This document shows, in pieces, positions 7,587 to 15,908 of a stretch of DNA of 64,000 bases. The DNA lies in assembly GCF_033441515.1 (NCBI RefSeq), contig NZ_JAWQJT010000003.1, forward strand, positions 1,116,001-1,180,000, given 5' to 3'. The first letter of the stretch is position 1. Each line of letters begins with the position of its first letter. This stretch comes from Amycolatopsis solani. GTDB lineage: Bacteria; Actinomycetota; Actinomycetes; Mycobacteriales; Pseudonocardiaceae. A program made the translations under genes and the position numbers. Below the pieces are notes generated by a model, which saw nothing but the letters and a program-made list of their open reading frames with translations, was not told where the DNA came from and searched no databases.

Positions 7587-8561
7587 TCACTCTTTTGCGC
7601 CACTGGTGGCGATGTCGCCGTTGAGGCCGCGCGGGAAGAAGCCGCCCGAGGACACCTTGTCCGGGTTGAGGTAGGCGATGTTGAGCACGCGGTCGGCCGA
7701 GCGCCCGAACGCGATGCCGTTGGCGTCCGCCGGGACGAGGTTCGCCATGCCGCCCTTGAGCACGCCTTCGTCGTCGTCGGCCTTGCCGTCGAGGCTGTCG
7801 CGGGCGTCGGAGATCTTGTTCGTGACGTCGCCGAGGCCACGTTCGAACAGCTGCGCGCGCACGATGCCCGCGTGGTAGGCCTCGACCGCGAGGATGCCGG
7901 CCGCCGCGTCGAGGAACGTCTTGTTGTTGACCAGCGGCGCCGCGCCCTTGTAGGCGGACACGCCGACGTCTTCGAACAGGTACGCGGCGAGCAGGAAGTT
8001 GTTCTCGCTCGCGAACGGGTCGAACGTCTGGCCTTCCTTGATCAGCCCCGCGGCCTGCATGGCGGCGGTGAAGCTGTTCTGGAAGTCGATCTCCGGCTGC
8101 GCGACGGCCGCCTTGTCGAGCGCCTTGCGCAGGAAGTTCACGTGCGCGACCTCGTCGCCGGCGATCTCCTGCGCGATCTGCTTGACGTGCTCGCTCTTGA
8201 ACTTCACGGCGTGCCCGCCGGAGACCTTGCCGAGGTTGCCGATGCCGTTGACGTACTTCTCGTTCAGCCCGTAGCCGGTGACGGCGAACGAGTAGAGGTT
8301 CGCCTCCAGGTACTCCAGGTTGAGCGCGAAGTTCAGCACGGCGGCGTCGCTGGCCGCCTCCTTCGCGGCGTCGCCGCCCTGAGCGCCGTACTGCTGCGTG
8401 GCACCGGCCGAGCCGAGCCCCAGCGACAGCGCCGTGCCGAGCGCGCCGGCGCCCGCGACGCCGAGCCCCGCCGCTCCCGCAGCCTTGAGGAAGCGGCGGC
8501 GGTCGGTCGCGTTCTCCGCGCTGCGCTCGATCAGCTGCCGTGTGTAGCGTTTTCCGAACAC
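7587..8561 (-). CDS. Tat-exported ferritin-like domain protein
   Basis: Protein of about 324 residues with a twin-arginine signal (DRRRFLKAAGAAGLGVAGAG) followed by a ferritin-like four-helix region of the desiccation-related/ferritin_2 type. Candidate metal-ligand segments are LNLEYLEANLY, EIAGDEVAHVNFLR and VEAYHAGIVRAQL. This fold often binds a di-iron centre, but the cargo and reaction are not known for this group. I chose GTG 8561 because AGAGGA lies 9 nt upstream; an in-frame TTG at 8603 would add 14 residues. The gene is flanked by terminators on both sides, so it is probably monocistronic. Confidence 0.8.
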   Translation of the reverse strand: MFGKRYTRQLIERSAENATDRRRFLKAAGAAGLGVAGAGALGTALSLGLGSAGATQQYGAQGGDAAKEAASDAAVLNFALNLEYLEANLYSFAVTGYGLNEKYVNGIGNLGKVSGGHAVKFKSEHVKQIAQEIAGDEVAHVNFLRKALDKAAVAQPEIDFQNSFTAAMQAAGLIKEGQTFDPFASENNFLLAAYLFEDVGVSAYKGAAPLVNNKTFLDAAAGILAVEAYHAGIVRAQLFERGLGDVTNKISDARDSLDGKADDDEGVLKGGMANLVPADANGIAFGRSADRVLNIAYLNPDKVSSGGFFPRGLNGDIATSGAKE

Positions 8562-8639
8562 CGGGGGACGTCCTCTCGTGACGAGTTCGTCCACCTCACC
8601 CAACGGTGATACGTACCTGGACGGCCCCCGGCTCGGTCA

Positions 8640-8664
8640 AATCGGGAAAAAGTTCTTCCCGATT
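8640..8664 (-). terminator. hairpin terminator after aspT
   Basis: The arms AATCGGGAA (8640-8648) and TTCCCGATT (8656-8664) flank a 7-nt loop. Read on the minus strand, the hairpin lies 14 bp after the stop of the aminotransferase gene. It has AT-rich flanks in a GC-rich background. Confidence 0.65.
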
Positions 8665-8677
8665 ACGTTCGCGCAGG

Positions 8678-9919
8678 TCAGCCGCGTTCCGCGACGGCGA
8701 GCCGGACGCAGACGGCGAGCGCGCGGACGGCCTCTTCGACCTCGGCGAGCTTCGGGAAGGTCGGCGCGATCCGGATGACGGCGTCGGCCGAGTCGTTCCC
8801 GTGCGGGTGGGTCGCCCCGGCGGGGGTCAGCGCGACCCCGGCCTCCTTGGCCAGCCGCACGACCTCCTTCGCGGTGCCCTGGGGGACGGTCAGCGTGATG
8901 AAGTACCCGCCGGTCGGCTTGGTCCAGGACGCCAGGTCGGCCAGCTCCTCGGTGAGGATGCGGTCGACGGCCGCGAACTTCGGCCCGATGATCTCGGCGT
9001 GCTTGCGCATGTGCGCGCGGACGCCGGCTTCGTCCTTGAGGAAGTGGGCGTGGCGCAGCTGGTTGACCTTGTCCGGGCCGATGGTGCGCTTGCCGATGTT
9101 GCCGGTCCACCAGGCGAGGTTGGCCTCGGAAGCGCCGAAGAACCCGACGCCGGCCCCGGCGAGGGTGATCTTTGAGGTCGAGCCGAAGACGAACACGCGG
9201 TCCGCGTTGCCGGCTTCGGTGGCCAGCGCCAGCAGGTCGGCCAGCTCCGGCTCGTCGTCGGTCAGGTGGTGCACGGCGTAGGCGTTGTCCCAGAAGATCC
9301 GGAAGTCCGGCGCCGCGGTCCGCATGGTGGCGAGCCGCTTGACCACATCGTCACTGAACGTGACCCCGGTGGGGTTGCTGTACTTCGGCACGCACCAGAT
9401 GCCCTTGACGGCGGGGTCTTCGGCGACCAGCGTCTCGACGGCGTCCATGTCCGGGCCCTCGTCGGTCATCGCGACCGGGACGAGCTCGATGCCGAACCGC
9501 TCGGTGAGCGCGAAGTGCCGGTCGTACCCCGGAACGGGCGCGAGGAACTTGATCTGCGGCTCATCGGCCCACCGGCGCTCGGCCCCGGGCAGCTTGCTCA
9601 GCAGCGCCTGCACGACGGCGTCGTGCATGAGCTCGAGACTCGAGTTCCCGGCGGCGAGCAGCTGCCCGGCGGGAACCTGCAGCGCCCCGGCGAAGACGCG
9701 CCGCAGCTCGGCGAGCCCCTTCAGGCCACCGTAGTTGCGGACGTCGGTGCCGTCCTCGGCCTTGAAGGAGCCATCGCCGGGAAGGCTCAGCAGCGCGTTC
9801 GAAAGGTCGAGCTGCTCGGGCGACGGCTTGCCACGGGTGATGTCCAGGGAGAGGCCTCGGCCGACCAGGGCCGCGTAGTCGCTGCGGGCCGTGTCGACGT
9901 CGACGGAAGCAGTGGTCAT
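8678..9919 (-). CDS. aspT: aspartate aminotransferase, subgroup Ic
   Basis: PLP enzyme that interconverts aspartate and 2-oxoglutarate with oxaloacetate and glutamate. The 413 residues closely follow the actinobacterial subgroup Ic enzymes typified by Corynebacterium glutamicum AspT. They share LDITRGKPSPEQLDL, GTDVRNYGGL, APVPGYDRHFALTERFG and SNPTG. The Schiff-base lysine is Lys250 in GSTSKITLAGAGVGFF, and Asp211/Tyr214 in WDNAYAVH contact the cofactor. I chose ATG 9919 (MTTASVDVDTARSDY); upstream in-frame codons run into the divergent promoter. It is likely a single-gene transcript ending at the 8640 hairpin. Confidence 0.88.
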   Translation of the reverse strand: MTTASVDVDTARSDYAALVGRGLSLDITRGKPSPEQLDLSNALLSLPGDGSFKAEDGTDVRNYGGLKGLAELRRVFAGALQVPAGQLLAAGNSSLELMHDAVVQALLSKLPGAERRWADEPQIKFLAPVPGYDRHFALTERFGIELVPVAMTDEGPDMDAVETLVAEDPAVKGIWCVPKYSNPTGVTFSDDVVKRLATMRTAAPDFRIFWDNAYAVHHLTDDEPELADLLALATEAGNADRVFVFGSTSKITLAGAGVGFFGASEANLAWWTGNIGKRTIGPDKVNQLRHAHFLKDEAGVRAHMRKHAEIIGPKFAAVDRILTEELADLASWTKPTGGYFITLTVPQGTAKEVVRLAKEAGVALTPAGATHPHGNDSADAVIRIAPTFPKLAEVEEAVRALAVCVRLAVAERG

Positions 9920-9969
9920 GGCGTCAACGCTAAACCCGGCGTCGATACCATTTCGGGGCGGGTCCTGGC

Positions 9970-9975
9970 TAGGGT
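9970..9975 (+). promoter_or_regulatory. -10 element (TAGGGT), leaderless start of the 9983 gene
   Basis: TAGGGT ends 8 nt before the GTG at 9983, which places transcription initiation at or next to the start codon. No Shine-Dalgarno sequence is present. Confidence 0.45.
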
Positions 9976-9982
9976 GGATCGT

Positions 9983-10459
9983 GTGCACCTAGTAGTCCAC
10001 GCCGACCAGCGCCAGTTCTCGTTGCGCGACTCGGCTTCCCGTCTGACTGGCAGCGGCTGGACTCCCACCGCCCTCGACCACCGGATAGCGGCGGAGCCCG
10101 CCGGTATCGCGATCGTGACGGCCCGTTCGGACGTGGTGGAGTCGTCGGTGACGTTGGTGCCTTCGGCGCCTGCGCTGGCTTCGGACGCGGAGCACGTGGT
10201 GGAAGCGGATCTTCCGGTTCCGAGCGGTAAAGTCGTGATTTCCGGGCCTGTGGACTACCCGTCGCAGGAAAAGTTTTTTTCGGTTCTGCCGGGGTTGTAC
10301 CGGGCGCGGGTTTCGTACGTGCCGGGTGGGCCGCCGGCGGTGACGTGGAACGAGCACGAGTTCGGGGAGCATTACCGGTACGTGGTGGAGCTGTGGCCGG
10401 TGACTGTTCCGTCCGGGGTTGAGGTGCTGCGGCAGGGGGCCTCCGTCTGGGACGGGTGA
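9983..10459 (+). CDS. conserved small protein of unknown function
   Basis: A soluble 158-residue protein I do not recognise. It begins VHLVVHADQRQFSLRDSAS and ends in a beta-rich part (GKVVISGPVDYPSQEKFF, then RARVSYVPGG and EHYRYVVELWPV). It lacks a signal peptide, membrane segments and cysteine motifs. The overall layout recalls ComJ-like beta-sandwich proteins, but that is a weak impression only. GTG 9983 is chosen because a -10 (TAGGGT) lies 8 nt upstream; GTG 9974 in the same frame is an alternative. It is divergent from aspT with a 63-bp shared promoter region. Confidence 0.6.
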   Translation: MHLVVHADQRQFSLRDSASRLTGSGWTPTALDHRIAAEPAGIAIVTARSDVVESSVTLVPSAPALASDAEHVVEADLPVPSGKVVISGPVDYPSQEKFFSVLPGLYRARVSYVPGGPPAVTWNEHEFGEHYRYVVELWPVTVPSGVEVLRQGASVWDG

Positions 10460-10839
10460 GTGTTGGTGGTCGTGCGCTCGGCGGTGGTGGGTCGGGGTTC
10501 CGGCTCGGCGGTGGGATGTGCCAGGCGATCGCGGAGCCGGCCGATGGCTGGGGTGAGACCGGGTGCCGGGCTTGGCGGCGGGCGAGCGGGGGCTCGAGGG
10601 GCTGCGCGGAGCGGGACTTCCGGCGTGTTTCGGCGGGTTTCGGCGCTTGGGCTGGAGCACGGCTGCCGAACGTGGGCTCGGGTTGGGAACGCAAGGGACC
10701 GTGCGAAGCGAAGCTTAAGGCCGGGACTTCGATGTTGGAGGCGAGGCGGGCGGGGCACGGACATCGGCGACCGGATGTGAGGCGTGGACTCGGAACGCGG
10801 GGCACCGCGCGGAGTGGGATAGCCGCCTAAGTCCTTGCG
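10460..10839. other. gene-free stretch
   Basis: No frame here has the codon pattern or motifs of a real gene on either strand. The translated products are arginine-, glycine- and proline-rich low-complexity sequences. It grades into the purine-biased repeat array starting near 10840. Confidence 0.55.
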
Positions 10840-11232
10840 CGGGCCGGGGCTGGGGTCGGGCGCCGGAGGCGGGGCGGGCCGGAAGCGGAGGTTGGGACCG
10901 GGCTGGAGACGGCAGTTGGGCTGGAACCGGAGACGGGACGGGGCTGGCACCGAAGACGGGACGGGGCTGGCACCGGGGGTTGGGGCCGGACCGGAGACGG
11001 CGGTTGGGCTGGAACCGGAGGCGGGGCCGGGCCGGAGACGGCGGTAGGGCTGGAGCCGGAGACGGCGGTTGGGCTGGATCCGGAGGCGAGACCGGAAGCG
11101 GGGGTGGTGCCGGGCCGGAGAGGGCGATTGGGGGCTGGAACCGGAAGTTGGGGCCGGGCCGGAGACGGCGATTGGGGCTGGAACCGGTGCCGGAGGCGGG
11201 GCGGGGAGTGGGCTGCCGAAACGGGGGCGTGG
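10840..11232. repeat. degenerate purine-biased tandem repeat array
   Basis: About 390 bp built from imperfect copies of CCGGAGACGGCGGTTGGGCT followed by GGAACCGGAGGCGGGG-like units, with period varying between roughly 24 and 42 bp. The plus strand is strongly G-rich and pyrimidine-poor. It begins about 50 bp past the stop of the minus-strand DUF222/HNH gene, in what would be its 3' untranslated region. The low-complexity peptides in all frames argue against coding. Confidence 0.8.
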
Positions 11233-11282
11233 GTGTAGGCCCGGAGCCGGTGGCTGCGGGCCTTACCCGTATTCGAGAGTGG

Positions 11283-12509
11283 TCAGGCTGCGAAGGGCAG
11301 CGGCTGGTGCAGGTTGTTGCGCCTGGGTTTTCGGCGCTTGTCCAAGAACATCGGGGGCAGGAACTCCGGATGACCATCCGCGGCGATGCGGACCTGCCAG
11401 CCCGAACGGTGCAGCAACCGGTGGTGGTGCGCGCAGAGCAGGACCAGGTTGGCCAGCTCCGTGGGGCCGCCGTCGGCCCAGTGGCGGATGTGGTGGCCCT
11501 GGCAATGCCGGGGTGGGCGGTGGCAGCCGGGGAAGGCGCAGCCGCGGTCGCGCAGGAATAGGGCGCGGCGTAGGCCCGGGGTGATCAGGCGGCGGGCTCG
11601 GCCCACATCCAGGGGTTCGCTTTGGGCGCCGAGGACGGCGGGGATCAGTTTGCAGTCGCAGGCGTGGACGCGGGCCTCGGCCGCGGAGATGCGGCCGGTG
11701 TCGCCCAGGGTCGCGGTGCCGAGACCGGACTGCAGGTCGGTCAGGGACACCGCCACCAGGACGTGGGCGCGTTCCCCGGCCTGCATCGGCAGGTCCGGGG
11801 CGTTGAGGGCCAAGTCCACCGCATCGGAGAACGCGTCGCCGTAACGCTCCTGCGGGGAACGCAGGTCGGGCCCCTCGTCGGGGGTAGTGCGGCGCTCGGC
11901 CAGGGCGTCGAGCAAGGCGTGGGCGCGGGTGCCGGTCTCGTCGTCGAAGCGGCCCGACAGCTCCCAGGTCCCGGTGCGTTTGCGGCGCAGGGAGAGTTCG
12001 CGGGCGGGGGTGACCGGGTCGGTGTCCACAGGCGGGGTGCCGTCGGGGTCGAGGTGGGCGATGATGCGGGCGCCGAAGGCGGCGACCTGTTTGTGGCCGG
12101 CGTCGGCGGCAAAGGTGAGCAAGTCCGCTTCGGCACTCTCGCGGTGCTCGACCGGGATCCGGGTCAACGTCTCGACGATCGTGTCGATCATCGGGGTGCT
12201 CAACGCGCCCGACGCGGCGGCAGCGGCAGTGGCGGGAGCCAGGGCGGGACCGGCATCGAGAGAAACGCTGGAGTGCAAGGCGTGCGCGCGGGTAACAGTA
12301 CGTTCGGCGGCCGCCCGGGGAACGTCGGCGAGGTGCTCGAACAACCGCGCCACCGAACGATAGCCGAACAGCTCCATCACGCCGCGGGACTCGATTTCCA
12401 CCAGCAGTGCACCGATTTCGGCCTCAGCAGAACGGACGACGGTGAGCAGGGAGCGGAGGCGGTCGGCCAAGGCCTCCGCGTCCGCTTGCCACACCGCTTG
12501 TCTGTCCAC
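11283..12509 (-). CDS. DUF222 domain HNH endonuclease-like protein (13E12 family)
   Basis: A 408-residue protein with an N-terminal helical DUF222 region (residues 1 to about 290) and a C-terminal HNH nuclease module. The module reads CAFPGCHRPPRHCQGHHIRH, then ELANLVLLCAHHHRLLH, with paired CxxC-like and HH residues for metal binding. The family equals the REP13E12 proteins of mycobacteria, whose job is unknown and which often occur in several genomic copies. The 12530-12545 sequence just upstream matches a LexA box, suggesting DNA-damage induction. A G-rich repeat array lies directly downstream. No transposase or terminal repeats accompany it. Confidence 0.88.
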   Translation of the reverse strand: MDRQAVWQADAEALADRLRSLLTVVRSAEAEIGALLVEIESRGVMELFGYRSVARLFEHLADVPRAAAERTVTRAHALHSSVSLDAGPALAPATAAAAASGALSTPMIDTIVETLTRIPVEHRESAEADLLTFAADAGHKQVAAFGARIIAHLDPDGTPPVDTDPVTPARELSLRRKRTGTWELSGRFDDETGTRAHALLDALAERRTTPDEGPDLRSPQERYGDAFSDAVDLALNAPDLPMQAGERAHVLVAVSLTDLQSGLGTATLGDTGRISAAEARVHACDCKLIPAVLGAQSEPLDVGRARRLITPGLRRALFLRDRGCAFPGCHRPPRHCQGHHIRHWADGGPTELANLVLLCAHHHRLLHRSGWQVRIAADGHPEFLPPMFLDKRRKPRRNNLHQPLPFAA

Positions 12510-12529
12510 ACCCCGAGATTACCGGCAAT

Positions 12530-12545
12530 ACGAACACCTGTTCAT
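12530..12545 (-). promoter_or_regulatory. LexA (SOS) box upstream of the DUF222/HNH gene
   Basis: ACGAACACCTGTTCAT contains the full CGAACRNNTGTTC core of the actinobacterial SOS box, with mismatches only in the outer bases. It lies 21 bp upstream of the start codon of the HNH gene. It also sits downstream of the last mce-associated gene, but that gene ends there. Confidence 0.65.
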
Positions 12546-12566
12546 CACACGATCGGGCGATCCCGC

Positions 12567-13046
12567 CTACAACGCAGTCAAAGAAGAAATCTTCCAATGC
12601 CCGTCAACCCGCCGAGCCGTCACCGCCAGCTGAGCCACCGAAGACGAAAGCGCCCCACCAGAAGCAACCGTCTGCTGATCCAAGAACATCAACAAAGAAG
12701 CATCATCGCCCACGAGAGAACGCACCCCCACCGCACGAACCGTCGTCGTCCGGACGAGCTTCTCCGCAGCAGCCCGAGTCCGCGCAGAAGCGAACTGACC
12801 CTGGTACTGACCCACCGCATCACCGGTCAACACCTGAGAAGCCGCCCGCTCGGTACGGGCCAGATTCGCGTAGTCGTAGGAAAAAACCGACTTCACCGCA
12901 TCACTCACCTCAGCCGAAACCGAAGCAGTCGCGGTGGAATCCACCAAAGCTTGGTTCGAGCCAGGAGAAAGAGAAGCCGCCTCGACGCCGAACCACACGG
13001 CGCAGCCCAGACAGACCACGACGATCGCTGACAGGACGCGGTTCAT
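12567..13046 (-). CDS. mam4B: Mce-associated membrane protein, last gene of the mce4 operon
   Basis: A 159-residue protein with one N-terminal membrane anchor (VLSAIVVVCLGCAVWFGVEA) and an extracytoplasmic NTF2-like domain typical of Mam/Mas proteins. These stabilise or assist Mce importer complexes. The ATG 13046 overlaps the previous stop as ATGA. It is the distal cistron of the ten-gene block, matching the place of Mce4-associated proteins in Mycobacterium. The C-terminal DGHWKISSLTAL resembles the end of other family members. The exact role is inferred from family and position. Confidence 0.8.
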   Translation of the reverse strand: MNRVLSAIVVVCLGCAVWFGVEAASLSPGSNQALVDSTATASVSAEVSDAVKSVFSYDYANLARTERAASQVLTGDAVGQYQGQFASARTRAAAEKLVRTTTVRAVGVRSLVGDDASLLMFLDQQTVASGGALSSSVAQLAVTARRVDGHWKISSLTAL

Positions 13047-13531
13047 GAGCCCGCCGCCTGGACGCCCGCGATCTTCCAGCCCGACGCTGACCGCGAGACG
13101 TCCACCGTGAGCCGGTTCAAGCGTGGGGAAACCGCTCCGCCGCCCGTCGAGACGCGGACGTCCACTACCGCCAGCAGGCGAGCCGAACCCGCCGGCACGT
13201 CGATCTCCGTCACCGCTGCCTGGACCAGGGACGCCGTGGAAACGGTGCGGGCGGAAACAGCCCGGTCGATCTGCAGTTGCCGGTCGCCCGACAAGTCCTT
13301 TCCGTACTGGCCGGTCGCCGCCGCGATCCAACGGTCGACGTCCGCTGCCGCCGAGTGGTAGTCGATCGTGTTCAGGGTGACCAGCTGGGGGCCCGCTGCT
13401 GCCAGTACGGCGTCGCGTTCGCGGCCGCGGGCCGAGGAGTCGTCGGTCGCCGCTCGCCACCACGTCCAGCCCGAGAAACCGGCCGCCAGTAGCGAAAAGA
13501 CCGTGAGCACCACCATCAGACGGAGTTTCAC
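13043..13531 (-). CDS. mam4A: Mce-associated membrane protein
   Basis: A 162-residue protein with an N-terminal hydrophobic anchor (LMVVLTVFSLLAAGFSGWTWW) and an extracytoplasmic domain containing SAAADVDRWIAAATGQYGKD. It overlaps both neighbours by 4 nt (ATGA at 13528-13531 and 13043-13046). Two such proteins end mce4 operons in actinomycetes and are thought to scaffold the assembled transporter in the envelope. The symbol is by synteny only. Confidence 0.8.
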   Translation of the reverse strand: MKLRLMVVLTVFSLLAAGFSGWTWWRAATDDSSARGRERDAVLAAAGPQLVTLNTIDYHSAAADVDRWIAAATGQYGKDLSGDRQLQIDRAVSARTVSTASLVQAAVTEIDVPAGSARLLAVVDVRVSTGGGAVSPRLNRLTVDVSRSASGWKIAGVQAAGS

Positions 13532-14760
13532 GGCGCGCCCAGCAGCCGGCCCAGGCCGCCCGATGACGGGCCCGTCAGCAGGCTCAGCATCCCCGGCAGC
13601 GGCTGTGGAGCCGAGGCCGCGGTCTGTGAAGGTGCGGCCGCGATGGCCGGCGGTTTACCCGCGTAGGGCGCGTTCTGCGAGCCGCGCACCCCGGTCGGGC
13701 TGCCCGGCGGCTCGGCGCAGTACGCGTTCATGTTCACCGGGCCCTCGGTGAGATCGTTCGCCGGACGCTGCTTCGTCCCCTCGTAGCCCTTCGTGCACGA
13801 AGCCGGGTCAAAAAAGTTGAACACCACGCCCAGGTGGCCTGTGCCGTCCGGGGACGTCGACGGCGAGAACGCCCCGATGATCGGGTACGCCACCAGCAGT
13901 TCCTCGATCGAGTCGCGCCGGGACGACGTGATCTGCGCGGTCGTCAGCAAGTTCGCGAACAGCACGCCCAGATCGGTGCCGGACGCGGCCAGCACGTCGC
14001 TGATCTGCCTGCTCAGCTGCGGGGCCTCCGCGATCACCCGGCGCAGATCCGGGTCGGACTTCTTGAGCTGACCCGAAATCGTGCGCAGCCCCGAAGCGAA
14101 GTCGGTGATGTTCGCGGCCTGCCGCTGCTGCGTGTCCAGCACCACCCGCGAGTTCGCGAACAGCCCTTGGGTCTGCGGGACGTACTGGGTGGCGACGGCG
14201 GTCAGCGAGCCGGTGCTGTCCAGCAGCTGCTGCAGTTCCGGGCCGGCACCGGCGAACGCGTTGTACGTCTCGTCGACGACCGTCCGCAGCGAGTCCGGGT
14301 GCACGCTCGCCACGAGGTCGTCCAGGTGCGACAGCACGGTGTCCGGCGACGGCGGCAACGACGTCTTGTCCCGGGTGATCACCGAACCGTCCTTCAAATA
14401 CGGCCCGCTGTCGTGCTGCGGCAGCAGGTCGACGAACTGCTCCCCCACCGCCGACCGGTTCGCCACCTGGGCGTGCGCGTCGGCCGGGATGTCCGGGGCG
14501 CCCGCGTCGATGTCGAGGGCGACGTCGACGCCGTGCTCGGTGAGCGTCATCCCGGCCACGCGGCCGACCGTCACCCCGCGGTAGGCGACTTCGGAGTTGA
14601 CGAAGATGCCGCCGGAGTCGGTGAGCTGCGCCGTGACGACGTAGCCGCGGTTGCCGAACAGCCGGTCCAGCCCCGCGTAGCGGCCGCCGGCGTAGACCAC
14701 CGAAACCACCGCGATGACGACGAACGCGATCAGCTGGACGCGGATCTTGCGGGTGGTCAC
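13528..14760 (-). CDS. mce4F: MCE-family protein, MceF position
   Basis: Sixth MCE subunit, 410 residues. It has an N-terminal membrane segment (VQLIAFVVIAVVSVVYAGGRY), then the MCE/MlaD beta-barrel domain (YVVTAQLTDSGGIFVNSEVAYRGVTVGRV) and a long helical region. The tail is alanine/proline-rich. MCE subunits form a hexameric tube that carries lipids across the periplasm to the YrbE permeases. It overlaps the neighbouring cistrons by 4 nt at each end. Its place as last of six MCE genes, after the lipoprotein, defines it as the F subunit. Confidence 0.88.
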   Translation of the reverse strand: MTTRKIRVQLIAFVVIAVVSVVYAGGRYAGLDRLFGNRGYVVTAQLTDSGGIFVNSEVAYRGVTVGRVAGMTLTEHGVDVALDIDAGAPDIPADAHAQVANRSAVGEQFVDLLPQHDSGPYLKDGSVITRDKTSLPPSPDTVLSHLDDLVASVHPDSLRTVVDETYNAFAGAGPELQQLLDSTGSLTAVATQYVPQTQGLFANSRVVLDTQQRQAANITDFASGLRTISGQLKKSDPDLRRVIAEAPQLSRQISDVLAASGTDLGVLFANLLTTAQITSSRRDSIEELLVAYPIIGAFSPSTSPDGTGHLGVVFNFFDPASCTKGYEGTKQRPANDLTEGPVNMNAYCAEPPGSPTGVRGSQNAPYAGKPPAIAAAPSQTAASAPQPLPGMLSLLTGPSSGGLGRLLGAP

Positions 14761-15908
14761 CGGCCACCCCCGATCAGGCCGAGCAGGCCGCCCAGCAGGT
14801 TCGGGCCCGCGGCCTGCGGCACCGACCCGACGTCGGGCAGGGGCAACGGCGGCGCGACCGGCGCTGGGCCGCCGATGGTCTGGGGCAGGGCGATCGGCGG
14901 CTGCGACGAGTTCGTGAAGTTCTGGATCAGCGTGTCGAGGTCGAGGTTCACGTTCGCCTCGACGTTGGCGTAGTCGCCCTTGATCACGTTGCCCGCGTAG
15001 TCCGGGAACGGGTAGGTCAGCAGGATCTGCAACGCGTTCGGCAGGTTCTGGCCGGCCTCGCCGAGCTTGGTCAGCGTCGGCTGCAACGCTTTGAGGTTCG
15101 CGACCAGCTGGTCCCGGCTCTTCGTGACCGTGTCCACCGCGACACCGGAAAGCGAGTTGAGCGCGGTGAGCATCCCGACGAGCTGGTCGCGCTGGTCGGT
15201 GACGATCTTCAGGCCCGGCGCCAGGTTGTCCAGCGCGTTCGACAGGTTCTGCGTCTGCCCGGTCAACGTCTTGGACAGCTTCGCGAGCCCGTCGATCGCG
15301 CGGACGATCTCGGTCCGGTGCCCGTCCAGCTGCGTGGCCAGTTCGTCCACTCGCGACAGCAGCGCGCGGATTTCCGGCTCGTTGCCCGAAAGCGCGTCGT
15401 TGAGCTCGTGGCTGATCTTCTGGATCTGCTCCACGCCGCCGCCGTTGAGCAGCAGGGACAACGCGCCGAGCACCTCCTCGACCTCGGGGTTGCGGTTGGT
15501 GCGCCCGAGCGGGATCTGCGCGCCGTCGCCGAGGTGCCCGGACGCCGGTTCGGCCGTCGGCACGCTCAGCTCGACGAACTTCTCGCCCAGCAGCGAAGAC
15601 TGCTTCAGCTCGGCGCGGGCGTTCGCGGGCAGCGCGATGTCGCCGTTCACCGTCATCGCGACCAGCGCGGACCGCGTGTCCGGCGTCAGGGAAATCTTGT
15701 CGACCCGCCCGACGGCGACGTCGTTGACCTTGACGCTCGACTGCGGCACCAGGTCCAGGACGTCGGTGAACAACGCCGTGACGTGGTACGGGTGCTCGCC
15801 GACGTCGGCGCCGCCGGGCAGCGGCGTGCCGTAGAGGCCGTTGAACCCGCCGTCACTGCAGCCGGCGAGCACGAGCAGCCCGGCGAGCACCCCGGCGAAC
15901 CGCTTCAC
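14757..15908 (-). CDS. mce4E: MCE-family lipoprotein, MceE position
   Basis: Lipid-anchored MCE subunit of 383 residues, equivalent to Mce4E/LprN. GTG 15908 overlaps the mceD stop (GTGA). The lipobox LAGC makes Cys17 the lipidation site, directly followed by a short linker and the MCE domain (YHVTALFTDVLDLVPQSSVK). The C-terminal half is a long coiled-coil-like region, for example ALSRVDELATQL-type heptads and the NALDNLAPGLK segment. Only one of the six MCE proteins carries a lipobox, as usual for actinobacterial mce operons. Confidence 0.88.
   Translation of the reverse strand: MKRFAGVLAGLLVLAGCSDGGFNGLYGTPLPGGADVGEHPYHVTALFTDVLDLVPQSSVKVNDVAVGRVDKISLTPDTRSALVAMTVNGDIALPANARAELKQSSLLGEKFVELSVPTAEPASGHLGDGAQIPLGRTNRNPEVEEVLGALSLLLNGGGVEQIQKISHELNDALSGNEPEIRALLSRVDELATQLDGHRTEIVRAIDGLAKLSKTLTGQTQNLSNALDNLAPGLKIVTDQRDQLVGMLTALNSLSGVAVDTVTKSRDQLVANLKALQPTLTKLGEAGQNLPNALQILLTYPFPDYAGNVIKGDYANVEANVNLDLDTLIQNFTNSSQPPIALPQTIGGPAPVAPPLPLPDVGSVPQAAGPNLLGGLLGLIGGGR

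Noticed and set aside
10456..11584. Several overlapping open frames in the repeat region
   Set aside because: The products are Gly/Arg/Pro-rich repeats in every frame, have no start signals and change with the repeat phase.
11283..12545. DUF222/HNH gene as a mobile intron or insertion sequence
   Set aside because: No terminal repeats, target duplication, intron structure or transposase; kept as an ordinary gene of a repeated family.
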